This document shows, piece after piece, positions 1-9,103 of a DNA stretch of 58,125 bases. Both the position numbers and the translations under genes were made by a program. Source of the stretch: Spirochaetota bacterium (GTDB lineage Bacteria > Spirochaetota > UBA4802 > UBA5550); assembly GCA_016928865.1 (NCBI GenBank), contig JAFGJX010000028.1, positions 1 through 58,125 on the forward strand, read 5' to 3'. A model generated the notes under the pieces. It was not told the origin of the DNA, did no database searches, and saw only the letters and a list, made by a program, of their open reading frames with translations. The stretch's first letter is position 1. Each line of letters opens with the position of its first letter.

Positions 1-362
1 ATGCCCTCCGGGACCCGCTTCCGCTCCCCCGCGTCGTCGATGATGCCCGCCTCCCACCGTTCCCGCTGGACCCGCTCGAGCAGGGCCGCCGCTTTCGGGA
101 AGTCCGCTTCCGAATAGACCGGGTACCCGATCCCCTGCTCGAACAGAAAATCGTCGATCCGCTTCGCACGGTCGATGTCGCGAATGACCTCGTCTTCGGT
201 TCTTCTCGAAAAACGCGCGCCGTATTTGTACACCGGGCAGAACCGGCACCGGTTCCAGTAGCAGTTGCGCGTGAGCCTGAAGGTAAGGCTGTAGTTTTCC
301 GTGGGCGGACGTATCGAGCAGATTTCAAACGGCTCGATGTCGAGGCAGTCGATCGTTTTCAT
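1..362 (-). CDS. Radical SAM protein, N-terminal part (cut by window edge)
   Basis: Only the first 120 codons are in the window; the frame runs open through position 1. Residues about 34-42 read CYWNRCRFC, a CX4CX2C arrangement followed by PVYK, which fits the S-adenosylmethionine-binding [4Fe-4S] motif of radical SAM enzymes although the canonical spacing is CX3CX2C. The preceding segment (ENYSLTFRLTRNC) is the expected first beta strand leading into the cluster. The start codon overlaps the stop of the upstream thioesterase-like gene (ATGA), so the two are translationally coupled. The substrate cannot be told from this fragment. The family call is good; the specific function is unknown. Confidence 0.75.
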   Translation of the reverse strand, partial: MKTIDCLDIEPFEICSIRPPTENYSLTFRLTRNCYWNRCRFCPVYKYGARFSRRTEDEVIRDIDRAKRIDDFLFEQGIGYPVYSEADFPKAAALLERVQRERWEAGIIDDAGERKRVPEG

Positions 363-829
363 GCGTTCCCGCCGATTTCACCGGCCCTGTTCTTTCTTCG
401 TATGTAGAGCCTTTTTACCGCCTTTGCCACCACCGCGCCCTGCTCGTCGACGATATCGATCCCGTACTCGGGCAGAAAGGGCGCGCCCCCGGCGGTCTTC
501 TCCCTGATCTCGGCGACCTGCGCGTCGGTCATCCTGAAATGGGCCGTCACGGTCCCTGTGCCCGGGGCGATGAACTTGATCGCGGCGGATTTGTCCCAGA
601 CGATGTAATCGTTCCCGAGAAGGTGCATGATCATGAGCATGTAGAAGGGATCGATCATCGAGTAGAGGCTGCCGCCGAAATGTGTGCTCACGTAGTTCCT
701 GTTATACCAGTGCAGCGACATTGTTACGATCACTTCGGAGTAGTCGTCCGCTATGTGCCTCACGCGTATGCCCGCGCCCCGGTAGGGCGGCCATATCGAG
801 AAAATCCGTTTCAATGTGCGGGCTTTCAT
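359..829 (-). CDS. DUF4442-type hotdog thioesterase-like protein
   Basis: A 156-aa protein with the look of the DUF4442/PaaI-like hotdog fold: THFGGSLYSMIDPFYMLMIM is the long helix of the fold, preceded by strands rich in V/I, and a YIVWDKSAAIKFIAPGTG segment follows. Proteins of this family are presumed acyl-CoA thioesterases, but many lack proven activity. The start has a good GGAGG ribosome site about 8 bases upstream. The gene lies 42 bases downstream of an unknown gene and overlaps the radical SAM gene by 4 bases, so it sits in a minus-strand operon. The family assignment comes from sequence pattern only; the substrate is unknown. Confidence 0.7.
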   Translation of the reverse strand: MKARTLKRIFSIWPPYRGAGIRVRHIADDYSEVIVTMSLHWYNRNYVSTHFGGSLYSMIDPFYMLMIMHLLGNDYIVWDKSAAIKFIAPGTGTVTAHFRMTDAQVAEIREKTAGGAPFLPEYGIDIVDEQGAVVAKAVKRLYIRRKNRAGEIGGNA

Positions 830-871
830 TCGGATAATCCTCCTTGCCGGAAAGTTGGAAATGCCGATGCT

Positions 872-1450
872 TCAATCAAGACCGAGGTTCGCGTAATCAC
901 TGAAAATATCCTTGCGCCAGAAGGACTCGATAACCCGGGCCTCATGGCCACGCTCGGCGACGAGGTCCCTGAAGCGCACCGCGTGCTCATGCCCGCAGAT
1001 GAAGAGTACGCCGGCGCCGATGTCCGGCTCAATCCGGTCGTGCCAGAACGACTCCCGCGCCCGCCAGTGGGAGCGGGCGAGCTCCGCGGCCTCGCGCCGC
1101 ACGCCCTCCCTGAGCGCGCGGTCGAGGATGAAGCGGTCCGTGATGCCGCGGCGCTTTTTTACCAGGTCTATCAGCTCGGCGAAGTAGGGGATGCCCATCC
1201 GCCGCATGTCCGGCTCTTCGGGATCGCAGAAACGGTGGGGCACGCCGAGCCGGCGGGCCGCCTCCATCGCGGTGTCGCGCGCCGCCCGGTACACGTCGTG
1301 GAGCGCCTCGCGGCTGAACTCCTCCGCGACCAGGCCGACGCCAAGGCCGTGGCCGCGCGCCACCAGGAAGTCCCTGAATTCCCGCCGCAGGGGCTCCGGC
1401 ACGGGGCCGCTGTACTGGATCAGGTGGTCTACGCCTATTATATGGACCAT
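872..1450 (-). CDS. Conserved-looking hypothetical protein
   Basis: A 192-aa protein that I do not recognise. It begins MVHIIGVDHLIQY, is rich in Arg/Glu helices, and has a C-terminal stretch (VLFICGHEHAVRFRDLVAER) that resembles a Rossmann-like strand-loop-helix with a GHEH motif. No signal peptide or membrane segment is visible. It starts 15 bases after the stop of the deaminase gene, with GGAG overlapping that stop, so it is almost certainly co-transcribed with it. Codon use matches the neighbours. A role in nucleotide or redox metabolism would be a guess from context only. Confidence 0.6.
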   Translation of the reverse strand: MVHIIGVDHLIQYSGPVPEPLRREFRDFLVARGHGLGVGLVAEEFSREALHDVYRAARDTAMEAARRLGVPHRFCDPEEPDMRRMGIPYFAELIDLVKKRRGITDRFILDRALREGVRREAAELARSHWRARESFWHDRIEPDIGAGVLFICGHEHAVRFRDLVAERGHEARVIESFWRKDIFSDYANLGLD

Positions 1451-1465
1451 CGGCGCGGCGCGCTC

Positions 1466-1948
1466 CTAGTACGGCCGGGCGCTGCCCGACTCTTTCCATT
1501 CGTTGAAGAGGGCGGCGCACTCATCGCGCAGGCAGCCGGCTTCGATATCCACCGGGCTTCCTCCCGCATCTTTCATGACGACATTGGCGATCGCCAGCTC
1601 GTTGAATCCCGCCGCCTGCGCGTCCGCTATCGAGGCGCCGTACACGATCCGGCTGATCCGCGCCCAGTGGATGGCGCTGAAGCACATGGGACACGGCTCG
1701 GTCGTTGAGTAGATGGTGCACCCGGACAGGTCGATGGAGCCGGTCGCCCTGCAGGCGGAGCGGATCGCGTTGACCTCGCCGTGCGCGGTGATGTCGGTCG
1801 CGTGCCACACCACGTTGTGCTCGCACGCGAGCACCCGCCCGTCTGCGGAGACGATGCACGCGCCGAACGGGGTCTGTCCGCCGCGCATGCCCTCCCGCGC
1901 CTTCTCGATGGCCAGGCGCATGAATTTTTCATCTTCGGTTGTGCGCAC
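1466..1948 (-). CDS. Nucleoside/guanine deaminase, cytidine-deaminase fold
   Basis: A 160-aa zinc-dependent deaminase. The HGEVNAIR motif (His zinc ligand and catalytic Glu proton shuttle) and TEPCPMC (two Cys zinc ligands) are both intact, as in guanine deaminase GuaD and the TadA/dCMP deaminase superfamily. HGE rather than HAE, and the C-terminal segment ending in FNEW, favour a free-base or nucleoside deaminase over tRNA-specific TadA, but this is inference. The start is GTG; a GGAGG lies 13 bases upstream, longer than ideal, so the ATG nine codons further in is an alternative. It lies between the large FAD/Fe-S gene and an unknown gene, all on the minus strand. Confidence 0.85.
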   Translation of the reverse strand: MRTTEDEKFMRLAIEKAREGMRGGQTPFGACIVSADGRVLACEHNVVWHATDITAHGEVNAIRSACRATGSIDLSGCTIYSTTEPCPMCFSAIHWARISRIVYGASIADAQAAGFNELAIANVVMKDAGGSPVDIEAGCLRDECAALFNEWKESGSARPY

Positions 1949-2009
1949 GATGGTGGCGTGTCCTCCCTTCGGGCGCGGTCCCGGTGAACGGGGCCGCCGC
2001 CCGGGTCAA

Positions 2010-5000
2010 TTAATACAGTACCTTCTCAACCGCCTTCCGCTCCCTGACGGCGCGGATGAAGTCCTCCTTCCAGCCGGGGCCGAGCAGGACGCGCGCGGCA
2101 TATACCGCCAGGTGCAGGCCGGTAACCGGCAGCCTGCCGCGGATTTTCGAAAGGCCCTGCACGCAGCTCGGGCAGGTCGTGAGGATGTCGCCCGCGCCAG
2201 CGCCGCATCCGGAGACATTGGCAATCTTTCGCTCCCGGAGCGCGTTCGCTATCGACGGCGTGGAGAGCGCCATGGTCCCGCCTTCGCCGCAGCAGTTGGG
2301 GATTATGACCGGTTCGGCCTTGAAGAGCGCGGCGAACACCTTCTCCGGCCCGTGGATTTTCAGCGGCGTGTGGCACGGCTCGTGGTAGAAGAAGGCGCCT
2401 TCCCCGGGAGCGGCCGCGTATGCCTTTTCGTCCACCAGGAACTCGTGGATATCGCACACGCGCGCGCCGCTGAAGATGTTCTCCAGGTCGTATTTCTCGA
2501 GCATCTCGAAGCAGGTGCCGCACGACACGATCACGTCCTTGATTTCCATGTACTGCACGGTCTCGGAGATGCGGTGCAGCACCACGCGGTTTTCGTAGCT
2601 CTTCAGGTCGGCGATCTCCTGCTTGCCGTTCGCGAGCATCGGGTATCCGCAGCAGAGGTACTCGGGCGGCAGCACGACGCGGACGCCGGCGCGGTAGAGG
2701 AGTGCGATCACGGCGTGGCTGATGTCCGGGAACATCCGCTCGGAGCCGCACCCGGGGAAATAGAGCACGCTTTTTTTAACCGGCAGGTCCGGGTTTTCGA
2801 AAATATAGAACATAGTGGTGTCGGTCAGGCCCAGCCGCTCGCGCAGGGATTTTGTGCCGGCGGCCGGCAGGGGCGCCGCGAGCATGGCCATGATCTTCGA
2901 TTTCGCCGATTTCCGCAGGCGTATCAGCGGCTTGAGGAGCGCGTGCGCAAGACGCTGGCCCCCGTATCCGAGCCTGAACAGGGCCACCTTGAGGAGCCGG
3001 TTGGAGTAATAGCCCTTCAGGGAGAGGTAGAAGAGGGCGAAACGCGTCACCAGGGGGGACTGAGCCATCCTGCGCGACACCAGAAGGCTGCGCATCGCGA
3101 GCGTTATCTCGCCGAAGTCGATCTTCACGGGGCAGGGGGCCTTGCACCGGTGGCACATGGTGCAGTGGTTCGATATGTCTCTCAGCTTGCTGAAGTCCTT
3201 GAAGGAAAGGGTCTTCGATGTCTGCGCGTCATAGAGCACCGCCTCTGTCACCGACGCGACGCCCAGGATCTTGTTGCGCGGATTGTAGAACATGGTGCCG
3301 CCCGGATTATGGGTGTTGCAGACCGGCTTGCATTTCCCGCACCGGACGCAGGGCGCGATCGAGGTTGACAGGTTCTCGAGGTCCGTCGCCTTGAGGATGA
3401 AGGCCTCCAGCTCGAGCAGGTTGAATGAAGGCGTGTATACGGTCGAGAGGGGAAGACAGCGGCTCAGCTTCCCCGGGTTGAACAGGCCGTCCGGGTCGGC
3501 CTTCTCCTTGTAGGCCTGGTAGTCGGACAGGACCGCGTCGTCGATGAAGCGCAATTTCGTCAGGCCGATGCCGTGTTCGCCCGAGATGACGCCTCCCAGC
3601 CTGACCGTCTCCCGCATGATGATGCCGGCCGTTTCGTCGGCCTCCCGGAGCATCAGGTAGTCGCTCGAGTGGACCGGGATGTTCACGTGCACGTTGCCGT
3701 CGCCGGCGTGCATGTGCGTGGCCACGATGATCTTCCTGCTCCGCTCCTTCGCGACTGCCTCGTCGAGCCGTGCCAGCATCTCGTCGTAGCCGTGGAAAAA
3801 CTTCCGGTAATAGTCGACCACCTCGTCAAAGGCGTACTTGATCTCGCCGCTCTGGAGCGCGTCGAACACGGACTTGTTGTACATGAAGAGGTTGCTGCCG
3901 GTGATTCCCGCAGCCAGGCTGTCGATGTTGGCCAGGCACGCCGCGTACCACTTCTTCTTCTCGTCGAGCGCCGCGCGGAAGGCCGCCAGCTTCTCCTGGC
4001 CAGGATCGGCGGTCGCGGCCCGGCCGCCCTTTGCCGCCACGGCCGCCAGCCCGTCGATGGCGCTGATGCAGTTGGCCAGCTCCTTGCGCATGTTCAGCCG
4101 GTCGATGTAGTCCGCGAAATCGGGGAGCCGGTCGAGCGGAATTACCACGTCCTCGTTCAGCTTGAAGGCGTTGGTGTGCCGCGCGATCGCGCCCAGGTTC
4201 TTGCGGTCGCTCCAGAACTGTTGGCGCTGCTCCTCCTTCTCCGCGATGAAGGCGTCGGTGTTGTACTTCCGGGCGATTTCCACGACCGCCTCGGCCGCGC
4301 TCTTCACGGCCCGGCTCTCGTTTCCCTCGAGGTCGATCAACAAAACGGCCTTCGGCACCTCCATCCGCCTCGACTTGTTCCGGTAGTTGATGGCGAGAAT
4401 GTACTTGTCGTCGAAATGCTCCAGGGCGGTCAGGTGCGCGGCGTCGCTGTCCGCGAAGGCGTTCCGTATCTCCACGATCGCTTTGGACGCGTTGATCAGG
4501 TTGTTCCCGAAAAATTCGAGGCAGACCGTGCGGCAGTGCCTGAAGGGGCGATAGAGCACGAACGCGGCGGAGACGATGATGCCGTCGCCCCCCTCCTTCT
4601 GCACGCCCGGAAGTCCCCTCAGCGCCTTGTTGGTGATGTCCTTGCCCAGGCCCTTTTTCCTGATGTCGGTCCCGGAAAGGGAGATGGTGTTCGTGTACAC
4701 GAATTCACCGCCGATGATCCTGCCTATGTCGAAGGAGAGGGCGTCGTCCTCCTGTATCTTCTTGTGGGGGTGCGCCTTTCGACGCACTTCGATGAGGTCG
4801 CCCCCGGCGTTCACGATCCGGAAGGAGTGAAGGTTGTCGATGGCCGTGCCCCACATGACGCATTTTTTACCGCCGGCGTTTTCCGCGATGTTGCCGCCGA
4901 TCGTGGATGCCCAGGCGGAAGTGGGGTCCGTGGCGAAGATGTATCCCTCGCGCGCGCAGAATTCGATCACGTCTTCGGTCACCGCACCGGCCTGGACGCG

Positions 5001-5714
5001 CACCACGGGCAGGCGCCGCCCCTCGTCCTCGATCGTTTCGATTCCCCCGATCCGGTTGAGCTTCTCCGTGTTCACGACCAGCGTCTTTTTCCGCACCGGA
5101 ACCGCGCCGCCGGTCAGGCCCGTGCCCCCGCCGCGCGGGATGATGGCCAGCCCGAGTTTTTTCGCGGCGGGGATGATGCTGCGCACCTCTTCCACGCTGT
5201 CAGGGTACACGACCATGAAGGGGTACTCGACGCGCCAGTCTGACGCGTCCGTGGCGTGCGCGACCTTGTGGAAGGCTGAGAAGTGTATGTTCTTCGCTGC
5301 GGTGACGCCCCGCAGCGCCCTGATCGTCCTGTTGCGAAGCGATTTTTCTTCGGCGAAGTTCTCGAAAAATCGCCTGTCAACGACCTGGACCTTGTCCAGG
5401 AGCGCGAGTACAAGCGGGTTGTTGTTCGCGCCCTTCAGAATGATATCGATGCGCACCTGATGGTTTTTTCTCAGGCGGCGGCGCTTTCGCTCGTTGTCCA
5501 GGAGATCGTTGTGCACGTAGGGGTTGCGGTCTATGATGAAATAGTCGCCTATGATCTCGAAGAGGAGCCGGGCGCTCCTGCCCGTTACCCGGTGCGCGCG
5601 CAGGGATTCGATGATATTCAGCATCTCCTCGTCGAAATACTTGAGGATGATCTCCCTGTCCGAAAACGAGGTGTAATTATAGGGTATTTCCCTGAATCTG
5701 AAGTCCCTTTTCAT
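2010..5714 (-). CDS. FAD-linked oxidase / Fe-S / CCG-domain fusion oxidoreductase
   Basis: A 1234-aa cytoplasmic oxidoreductase that fuses functions often split between GlcD-like and GlcF-like subunits. In order: an N-terminal segment of about 170 residues (DUF3683-like), a PCMH-type FAD-binding domain (PRGGGTGLTGGAVP near residue 195), a FAD-oxidase C-terminal domain ending in SGEHGIGLTKL, two [4Fe-4S] ferredoxin motifs (CVRCGKCKPVC and CTMCHRCKAPC), and two CCG domains (CCGYPM and CCGEGG) that typically bind a further Fe-S cluster. Relatives oxidise D-lactate or other 2-hydroxy acids; the substrate here is not determinable. No signal peptide is seen. The ribosome site is weak. It heads the minus-strand gene run that continues with the deaminase 61 bases downstream. 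Confidence 0.88.
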   Translation of the reverse strand: MKRDFRFREIPYNYTSFSDREIILKYFDEEMLNIIESLRAHRVTGRSARLLFEIIGDYFIIDRNPYVHNDLLDNERKRRRLRKNHQVRIDIILKGANNNPLVLALLDKVQVVDRRFFENFAEEKSLRNRTIRALRGVTAAKNIHFSAFHKVAHATDASDWRVEYPFMVVYPDSVEEVRSIIPAAKKLGLAIIPRGGGTGLTGGAVPVRKKTLVVNTEKLNRIGGIETIEDEGRRLPVVRVQAGAVTEDVIEFCAREGYIFATDPTSAWASTIGGNIAENAGGKKCVMWGTAIDNLHSFRIVNAGGDLIEVRRKAHPHKKIQEDDALSFDIGRIIGGEFVYTNTISLSGTDIRKKGLGKDITNKALRGLPGVQKEGGDGIIVSAAFVLYRPFRHCRTVCLEFFGNNLINASKAIVEIRNAFADSDAAHLTALEHFDDKYILAINYRNKSRRMEVPKAVLLIDLEGNESRAVKSAAEAVVEIARKYNTDAFIAEKEEQRQQFWSDRKNLGAIARHTNAFKLNEDVVIPLDRLPDFADYIDRLNMRKELANCISAIDGLAAVAAKGGRAATADPGQEKLAAFRAALDEKKKWYAACLANIDSLAAGITGSNLFMYNKSVFDALQSGEIKYAFDEVVDYYRKFFHGYDEMLARLDEAVAKERSRKIIVATHMHAGDGNVHVNIPVHSSDYLMLREADETAGIIMRETVRLGGVISGEHGIGLTKLRFIDDAVLSDYQAYKEKADPDGLFNPGKLSRCLPLSTVYTPSFNLLELEAFILKATDLENLSTSIAPCVRCGKCKPVCNTHNPGGTMFYNPRNKILGVASVTEAVLYDAQTSKTLSFKDFSKLRDISNHCTMCHRCKAPCPVKIDFGEITLAMRSLLVSRRMAQSPLVTRFALFYLSLKGYYSNRLLKVALFRLGYGGQRLAHALLKPLIRLRKSAKSKIMAMLAAPLPAAGTKSLRERLGLTDTTMFYIFENPDLPVKKSVLYFPGCGSERMFPDISHAVIALLYRAGVRVVLPPEYLCCGYPMLANGKQEIADLKSYENRVVLHRISETVQYMEIKDVIVSCGTCFEMLEKYDLENIFSGARVCDIHEFLVDEKAYAAAPGEGAFFYHEPCHTPLKIHGPEKVFAALFKAEPVIIPNCCGEGGTMALSTPSIANALRERKIANVSGCGAGAGDILTTCPSCVQGLSKIRGRLPVTGLHLAVYAARVLLGPGWKEDFIRAVRERKAVEKVLY

Positions 5715-5832
5715 GCCGTAATCCGTCGCTATTCTATAGAGACAATACCGTTTGTATCAATATGGTTTTTTTCGCATATAAATTTTTTGAAAAATTTCAT
5801 TATCTTTGACACAAATTTGCGCTCTGGATCTG

Positions 5833-5841
5833 TGATATGAT
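5833..5841 (+). promoter_or_regulatory. Candidate extended -10 promoter for the Smr gene
   Basis: TGATATGAT contains the extended -10 arrangement TGnTATGAT, about 90 bases upstream of the Smr-domain start, in an AT-rich intergenic stretch. A TTGACA lies at 5806-5811 but at 24 bases spacing, too far to be a normal -35. Pattern only. Confidence 0.35.
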
Positions 5842-5932
5842 CGGATTTTTGTGCAAAATTCGATAGTGTTCAATTTTTATTGAATTTGTCGTGAATATCC
5901 GGCATACTGGCGTGCGTGGAGGGCCTGCCGCC

Positions 5933-6220
5933 ATGGGCAAAAACGGGGACAATGATCAATTACAGGATTACAGCGACATAGATTTCGGGTACGAGTGCGA
6001 CCTCCATTTTTTCGGGCCGCGGGAGACGGCAGCGGTGGTGAACGAGTTTATACGGCAGGCCGTGGCGAGCGGCCGCACGACCATAAGGCTGGTGCACGGG
6101 AAGGGGATATCGGCGAAAAAGCGGGAGGCGTACGAGATACTGGGCAAGCACCCGGCGGTGAAGGGATTCCGGAACGACGGGGCGAACTGGGGGGCCACCC
6201 TGATTACGATACAACGGTAG
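5933..6220 (+). CDS. Smr-domain protein
   Basis: A 95-aa protein consisting almost entirely of a small MutS-related (Smr) domain: DLHFFGPRETA contains the conserved DLH motif and VHGKGI is the HGxG-type motif of the nuclease-like fold, ending in GATLITI. Smr domains bind or nick DNA or act on RNA in ribosome rescue; stand-alone versions are of uncertain role. I chose the ATG at 5933 because GGAGGG lies 9 bases before it; the frame extends upstream to a GTG at 5891 that lacks such a site. It is alone on the plus strand, divergent from the FAD oxidoreductase. Confidence 0.82.
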   Translation: MGKNGDNDQLQDYSDIDFGYECDLHFFGPRETAAVVNEFIRQAVASGRTTIRLVHGKGISAKKREAYEILGKHPAVKGFRNDGANWGATLITIQR

Positions 6221-6272
6221 CGTGCGGGTATGACGCCGTTTTTACTTTTACATCTTCGGGGATTATTCGTAA

Positions 6273-6767
6273 TTAATGTTCGGGTGCGAGCGGCTCCTTC
6301 CTCTGTTTGATGGCATGTGTCAGCAGGTTCATCATTTCAAGCAGGTTGTTCTGCTCCGCAATGTCAACCGCTGAATTGCCGCGCCGGTCCCTTGCCGTGA
6401 GGTTCACGCCTGACACGATCAGCATGTCCGCCAGGACCTTGTAATCGTACATGGCGCAGATCATGAGCGGGGTCGCTCCCCGGTAGAAAGAGCCATAGTC
6501 GTCGCGCGCGGGGAGGTTCGGGTTGGCCCCGCGCGAAAGAAGGTGCTTCACCGCGTTCTGCTGGTTGTAATACACGGCCCACATCAGCGGGGTCCATCCG
6601 TACCGGTCGTACATGTTGATATTGTCGCCCAGCTCGAGTCGTTTTTCGATCAGGGTAATATCGTCGGTCATGGCGGCCCGCGGCAGGGTCATCTGGCATG
6701 ACATGGCCGTCATGGCCGCCAGGCAGAGCAGTGCCATATATGCCGGTTTTGATTTTTTTTGATTCAT
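6273..6767 (-). CDS. Ankyrin-repeat lipoprotein
   Basis: A 164-aa predicted lipoprotein. The N terminus has a basic start, a hydrophobic core and an AMTAMSC lipobox with Cys near residue 24. The rest holds about three ankyrin repeats: WTPLMWAVYYNQQNAVKHLL, then GATPLMICAMYDYKVLADML, then a GNSAVDIAEQNN repeat. Ankyrin repeats mediate protein contacts, so it probably acts as an anchored binding partner in the periplasm or cell envelope. It starts with a GGAGGTGAC ribosome site and is transcribed towards the Smr gene (convergent). The partner is unknown. Confidence 0.8.
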   Translation of the reverse strand: MNQKKSKPAYMALLCLAAMTAMSCQMTLPRAAMTDDITLIEKRLELGDNINMYDRYGWTPLMWAVYYNQQNAVKHLLSRGANPNLPARDDYGSFYRGATPLMICAMYDYKVLADMLIVSGVNLTARDRRGNSAVDIAEQNNLLEMMNLLTHAIKQRKEPLAPEH

Positions 6768-7169
6768 GTCACCTCCCCGTACGGCGTCCGTCTGATGGTA
6801 TCTGGTGTGTGCGCGGGCATACCGGAACCTTGTAGATGTAGTGTATCGTTTTCATGTAAAACAACAAAAAATTTTTAGTATTTGAGCTTTTTTGCCGGGA
6901 AAGGGTACGGAAAGGACATGTGTCGTACAGAAATCCTTTAGATAATGATGGATGGGTGATAAAGACGGTCCATAAGGCTCCCATCATCCAGAAAAACATC
7001 AAAAAAATCGTGTGCTGATTTTACACTATTGATGACTACATGACAGAAACGGATCGATAATCCGTCCATGGCAGTACCGCCTCCTGACAGGAAGGGAAGG
7101 GTGTACGGCAATCATGCATTCCGTCCGTTGCGGCGGATCTGCGGAAGTTACCATTAAGGAGAAATTGAT
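6768..7169. other. Intergenic region between divergent genes, about 400 bases
   Basis: It separates the ankyrin lipoprotein (minus) from the outer-membrane protein (plus). The middle is AT-rich (6850-6900) and probably holds the divergent promoters, but I see no convincing paired -35/-10 boxes. Short open frames here show no family features. No RNA gene or repeat was recognised. Confidence 0.4.
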
Positions 7170-7871
7170 ATGATTTACAGAAACGGATTTTTTGCTGTTG
7201 TACTGGTGCTGGTCGGACTGGCCTATGCCATGCCCGCGTATCCGGTCGGACTGGGCGCGTACGTCACCGGCTCGGGCGGCAAGGCGTGGTACAAGGCGGG
7301 AGCGCTGAAAGAAGCGGACGCGTACGGTCTCCGGGGAAGGTACATGAAGGACTACCCGTCGGTCGCGTACGGCGCCGGGCTGCTCCTGGACAGCGATCCT
7401 GACTCGGACGGCGTGTTCAACTACCGGCTGAGCATCGGATACGACCGGATGAATGTTCTTGCCGGAAACAGGATCGACCTGAACAGAATTAATTTCATGA
7501 ACACGTTTGGTTTTCGCCTGTATCGGAATGACGCCTTCAAGCTCTGGTTCGGACCGCAGATCGGCATCGACTACTGGTGGGGCAACGATGCGCACAGCAC
7601 CTGCGACATCAACCCGTATCAGCTCATGCTGCCCGGCGCCATGATCCCTCCGGTTTCGTACAAGCGGCGCTACCGCATGGTCGGGTTCGCCGGCGGGCTC
7701 GCGCTCGGCATGAACTTCAACCTGACGAACAGGGTGACGCTGTCGCTCGAGGCGGGCGCGCGGGGCCATGTCACCTCCTCCCTGAAAGAGCTTGAGGGGA
7801 ACCCGCCTTCGGGTAAGGTGAACGGGGTCGAGGGGTTCCTCTCCTTCGGCGTCATGGGAAGGGTGAACTGA
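7170..7871 (+). CDS. Outer-membrane beta-barrel protein
   Basis: A 233-aa exported protein. It opens with a signal peptide (basic MIYRNG, hydrophobic core, AMPAYP near residue 25-30). The mature part alternates hydrophobic and polar residues with many Gly and aromatic residues, typical of a small 8-10-stranded outer-membrane barrel (for example FGFRLYRNDAFKLWFGPQIG), and ends in a strand FLSFGVMGRVN. I see no enzyme motif. An AAGGAG lies just before the start. It is monocistronic and convergent with the repeat lipoprotein downstream. Barrel assignment is by pattern; function unknown. Confidence 0.7.
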   Translation: MIYRNGFFAVVLVLVGLAYAMPAYPVGLGAYVTGSGGKAWYKAGALKEADAYGLRGRYMKDYPSVAYGAGLLLDSDPDSDGVFNYRLSIGYDRMNVLAGNRIDLNRINFMNTFGFRLYRNDAFKLWFGPQIGIDYWWGNDAHSTCDINPYQLMLPGAMIPPVSYKRRYRMVGFAGGLALGMNFNLTNRVTLSLEAGARGHVTSSLKELEGNPPSGKVNGVEGFLSFGVMGRVN

Positions 7872-7960
7872 GCGGCGGCGATGCCTCGTGAGGCGGCCCG
7901 GGTCCATTGTCGGTACGGCCATGATGCGCCCCGAGCCGCTCTGTCACAGTGCGGTAACGC

Positions 7961-9103
7961 CTAGAGCCTGCCCTCGGAATCCAGTTTCAGTATGATTTTC
8001 CCGCCCCCGGTGATGTATCCGCCGTCTTTTGTCTGCCAGACGTCCCACGCGACTCCCCGGGTAGGCTCATCGTAGTGGAATGTGCGCATCCATTCCTCTG
8101 TGCCCGATTCGTCTATTTTCAGGAGCAGGTAGTCGTATGGTTCCGATGGATCGGGTTCCGTGCCGCCCGCTATGATGTATCCGCCATCGCGCGTCTGGCG
8201 CACCGCTGTTGAGTACTGTGAGCCTGCCCCGCCGTAGGCGTTCGACCATTCAATGTTTCCCAGGTCGTCCAGCTTCAATATCCAGCAGTCCGACGTATCT
8301 CCTCCCGTGACGCCGGTCTGCCCAGCGGCGATGTATCCCCTGTCAGAAGTCTGGAAGACCGACCGTACTCCATCATACTCGGTACTGCCGTAGCACTGTT
8401 CCCATTCTGGCTCTCCGGACGGGTCGAGCTTGCGTATCAGGGTCGACGCGGTGTAGGTGATTGGGTCAACGACGCCGCCGGCCATCACGTATCCCCCGTC
8501 AGCGGTCTGCTGGCCCGATAGGGCTAGCCCGTTATCGTTGTAGAGCCTGTCCCATTCCAGGAGCCCCTCCGGCGTCAGCTTGACGAGCCATGAGGTCAGG
8601 ACCAGTTCCTCGATATCCCACCTGGTCCCGCCGGCGAACACATATCCGCCGTCCGAGGTCTGTTGTATGGCATAGGTGAAATCCGCGTCGCCCCGGTCGT
8701 ACATGAAGTCCCATTCCTTTACCCCGTTTCTGTCTATCTTGACCACCCAGATGTCAGACCTGAAGCTGTCGCCATCCGGCACCGCGCGATAGAGCCCGGC
8801 TGCGATATAACCGCCGTCGCGCGTCTGCCGGATCGAATAGAGGGTTTCGCCTGCCCCGAGATTGTCCGTGCGGTACGTCTGTTCCCACTTCACCGTGCCG
8901 GATGAACCGAACTTCATTACCCAGAAGTCCGTGTCTTTCTCGCCGCCGACGATATAGCCGCCGTCCCGCGTCTGCTGCAGCGAATAAACAAGCCCGTCGT
9001 CCTCGACGACATGCTCCCACGTGATTTCAGGGATGTCGCACCCGGCCGCAAGCAGCAGCACGGCCGCGAATATCCCGCCCGAGAGAATTTTTTTGTGTAT
9101 CAT
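7961..9103 (-). CDS. Seven-repeat beta-propeller-like lipoprotein
   Basis: A 380-aa predicted lipoprotein. The start at 9103 has a GGAGG 6-7 bases upstream; the frame extends 8 codons further without such a site. A LLLAAGC lipobox follows a short signal. The mature protein carries seven repeats of about 50 residues, each with a core like QTRDGGYIVGG (variants QTSDGGYVFAGG, QTADGGYVMAGG, QTSDRGYIAAG, QTKDGGYITGG) alternating with an ILKLD or VKID strand and a W(E/D) segment. Seven such units are what a closed beta-propeller needs. Similar repeat lipoproteins occur in many environmental bacteria as surface proteins of unknown role. Confidence 0.78.
   Translation of the reverse strand: MIHKKILSGGIFAAVLLLAAGCDIPEITWEHVVEDDGLVYSLQQTRDGGYIVGGEKDTDFWVMKFGSSGTVKWEQTYRTDNLGAGETLYSIRQTRDGGYIAAGLYRAVPDGDSFRSDIWVVKIDRNGVKEWDFMYDRGDADFTYAIQQTSDGGYVFAGGTRWDIEELVLTSWLVKLTPEGLLEWDRLYNDNGLALSGQQTADGGYVMAGGVVDPITYTASTLIRKLDPSGEPEWEQCYGSTEYDGVRSVFQTSDRGYIAAGQTGVTGGDTSDCWILKLDDLGNIEWSNAYGGAGSQYSTAVRQTRDGGYIIAGGTEPDPSEPYDYLLLKIDESGTEEWMRTFHYDEPTRGVAWDVWQTKDGGYITGGGKIILKLDSEGRL

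Noticed and set aside
539..1708. 389-codon plus-strand open frame
   Set aside because: It runs antisense across the deaminase, unknown and thioesterase genes; high GC leaves long shadow frames. It has no family motif and atypical amino-acid use.
1713..3368. 551-codon plus-strand open frame
   Set aside because: Antisense shadow of the FAD/Fe-S oxidoreductase; no recognisable domain.
5806..5811. TTGACA as -35 box for the Smr gene
   Set aside because: The nearest good -10 is 24 bases away, outside the usual 16-18.
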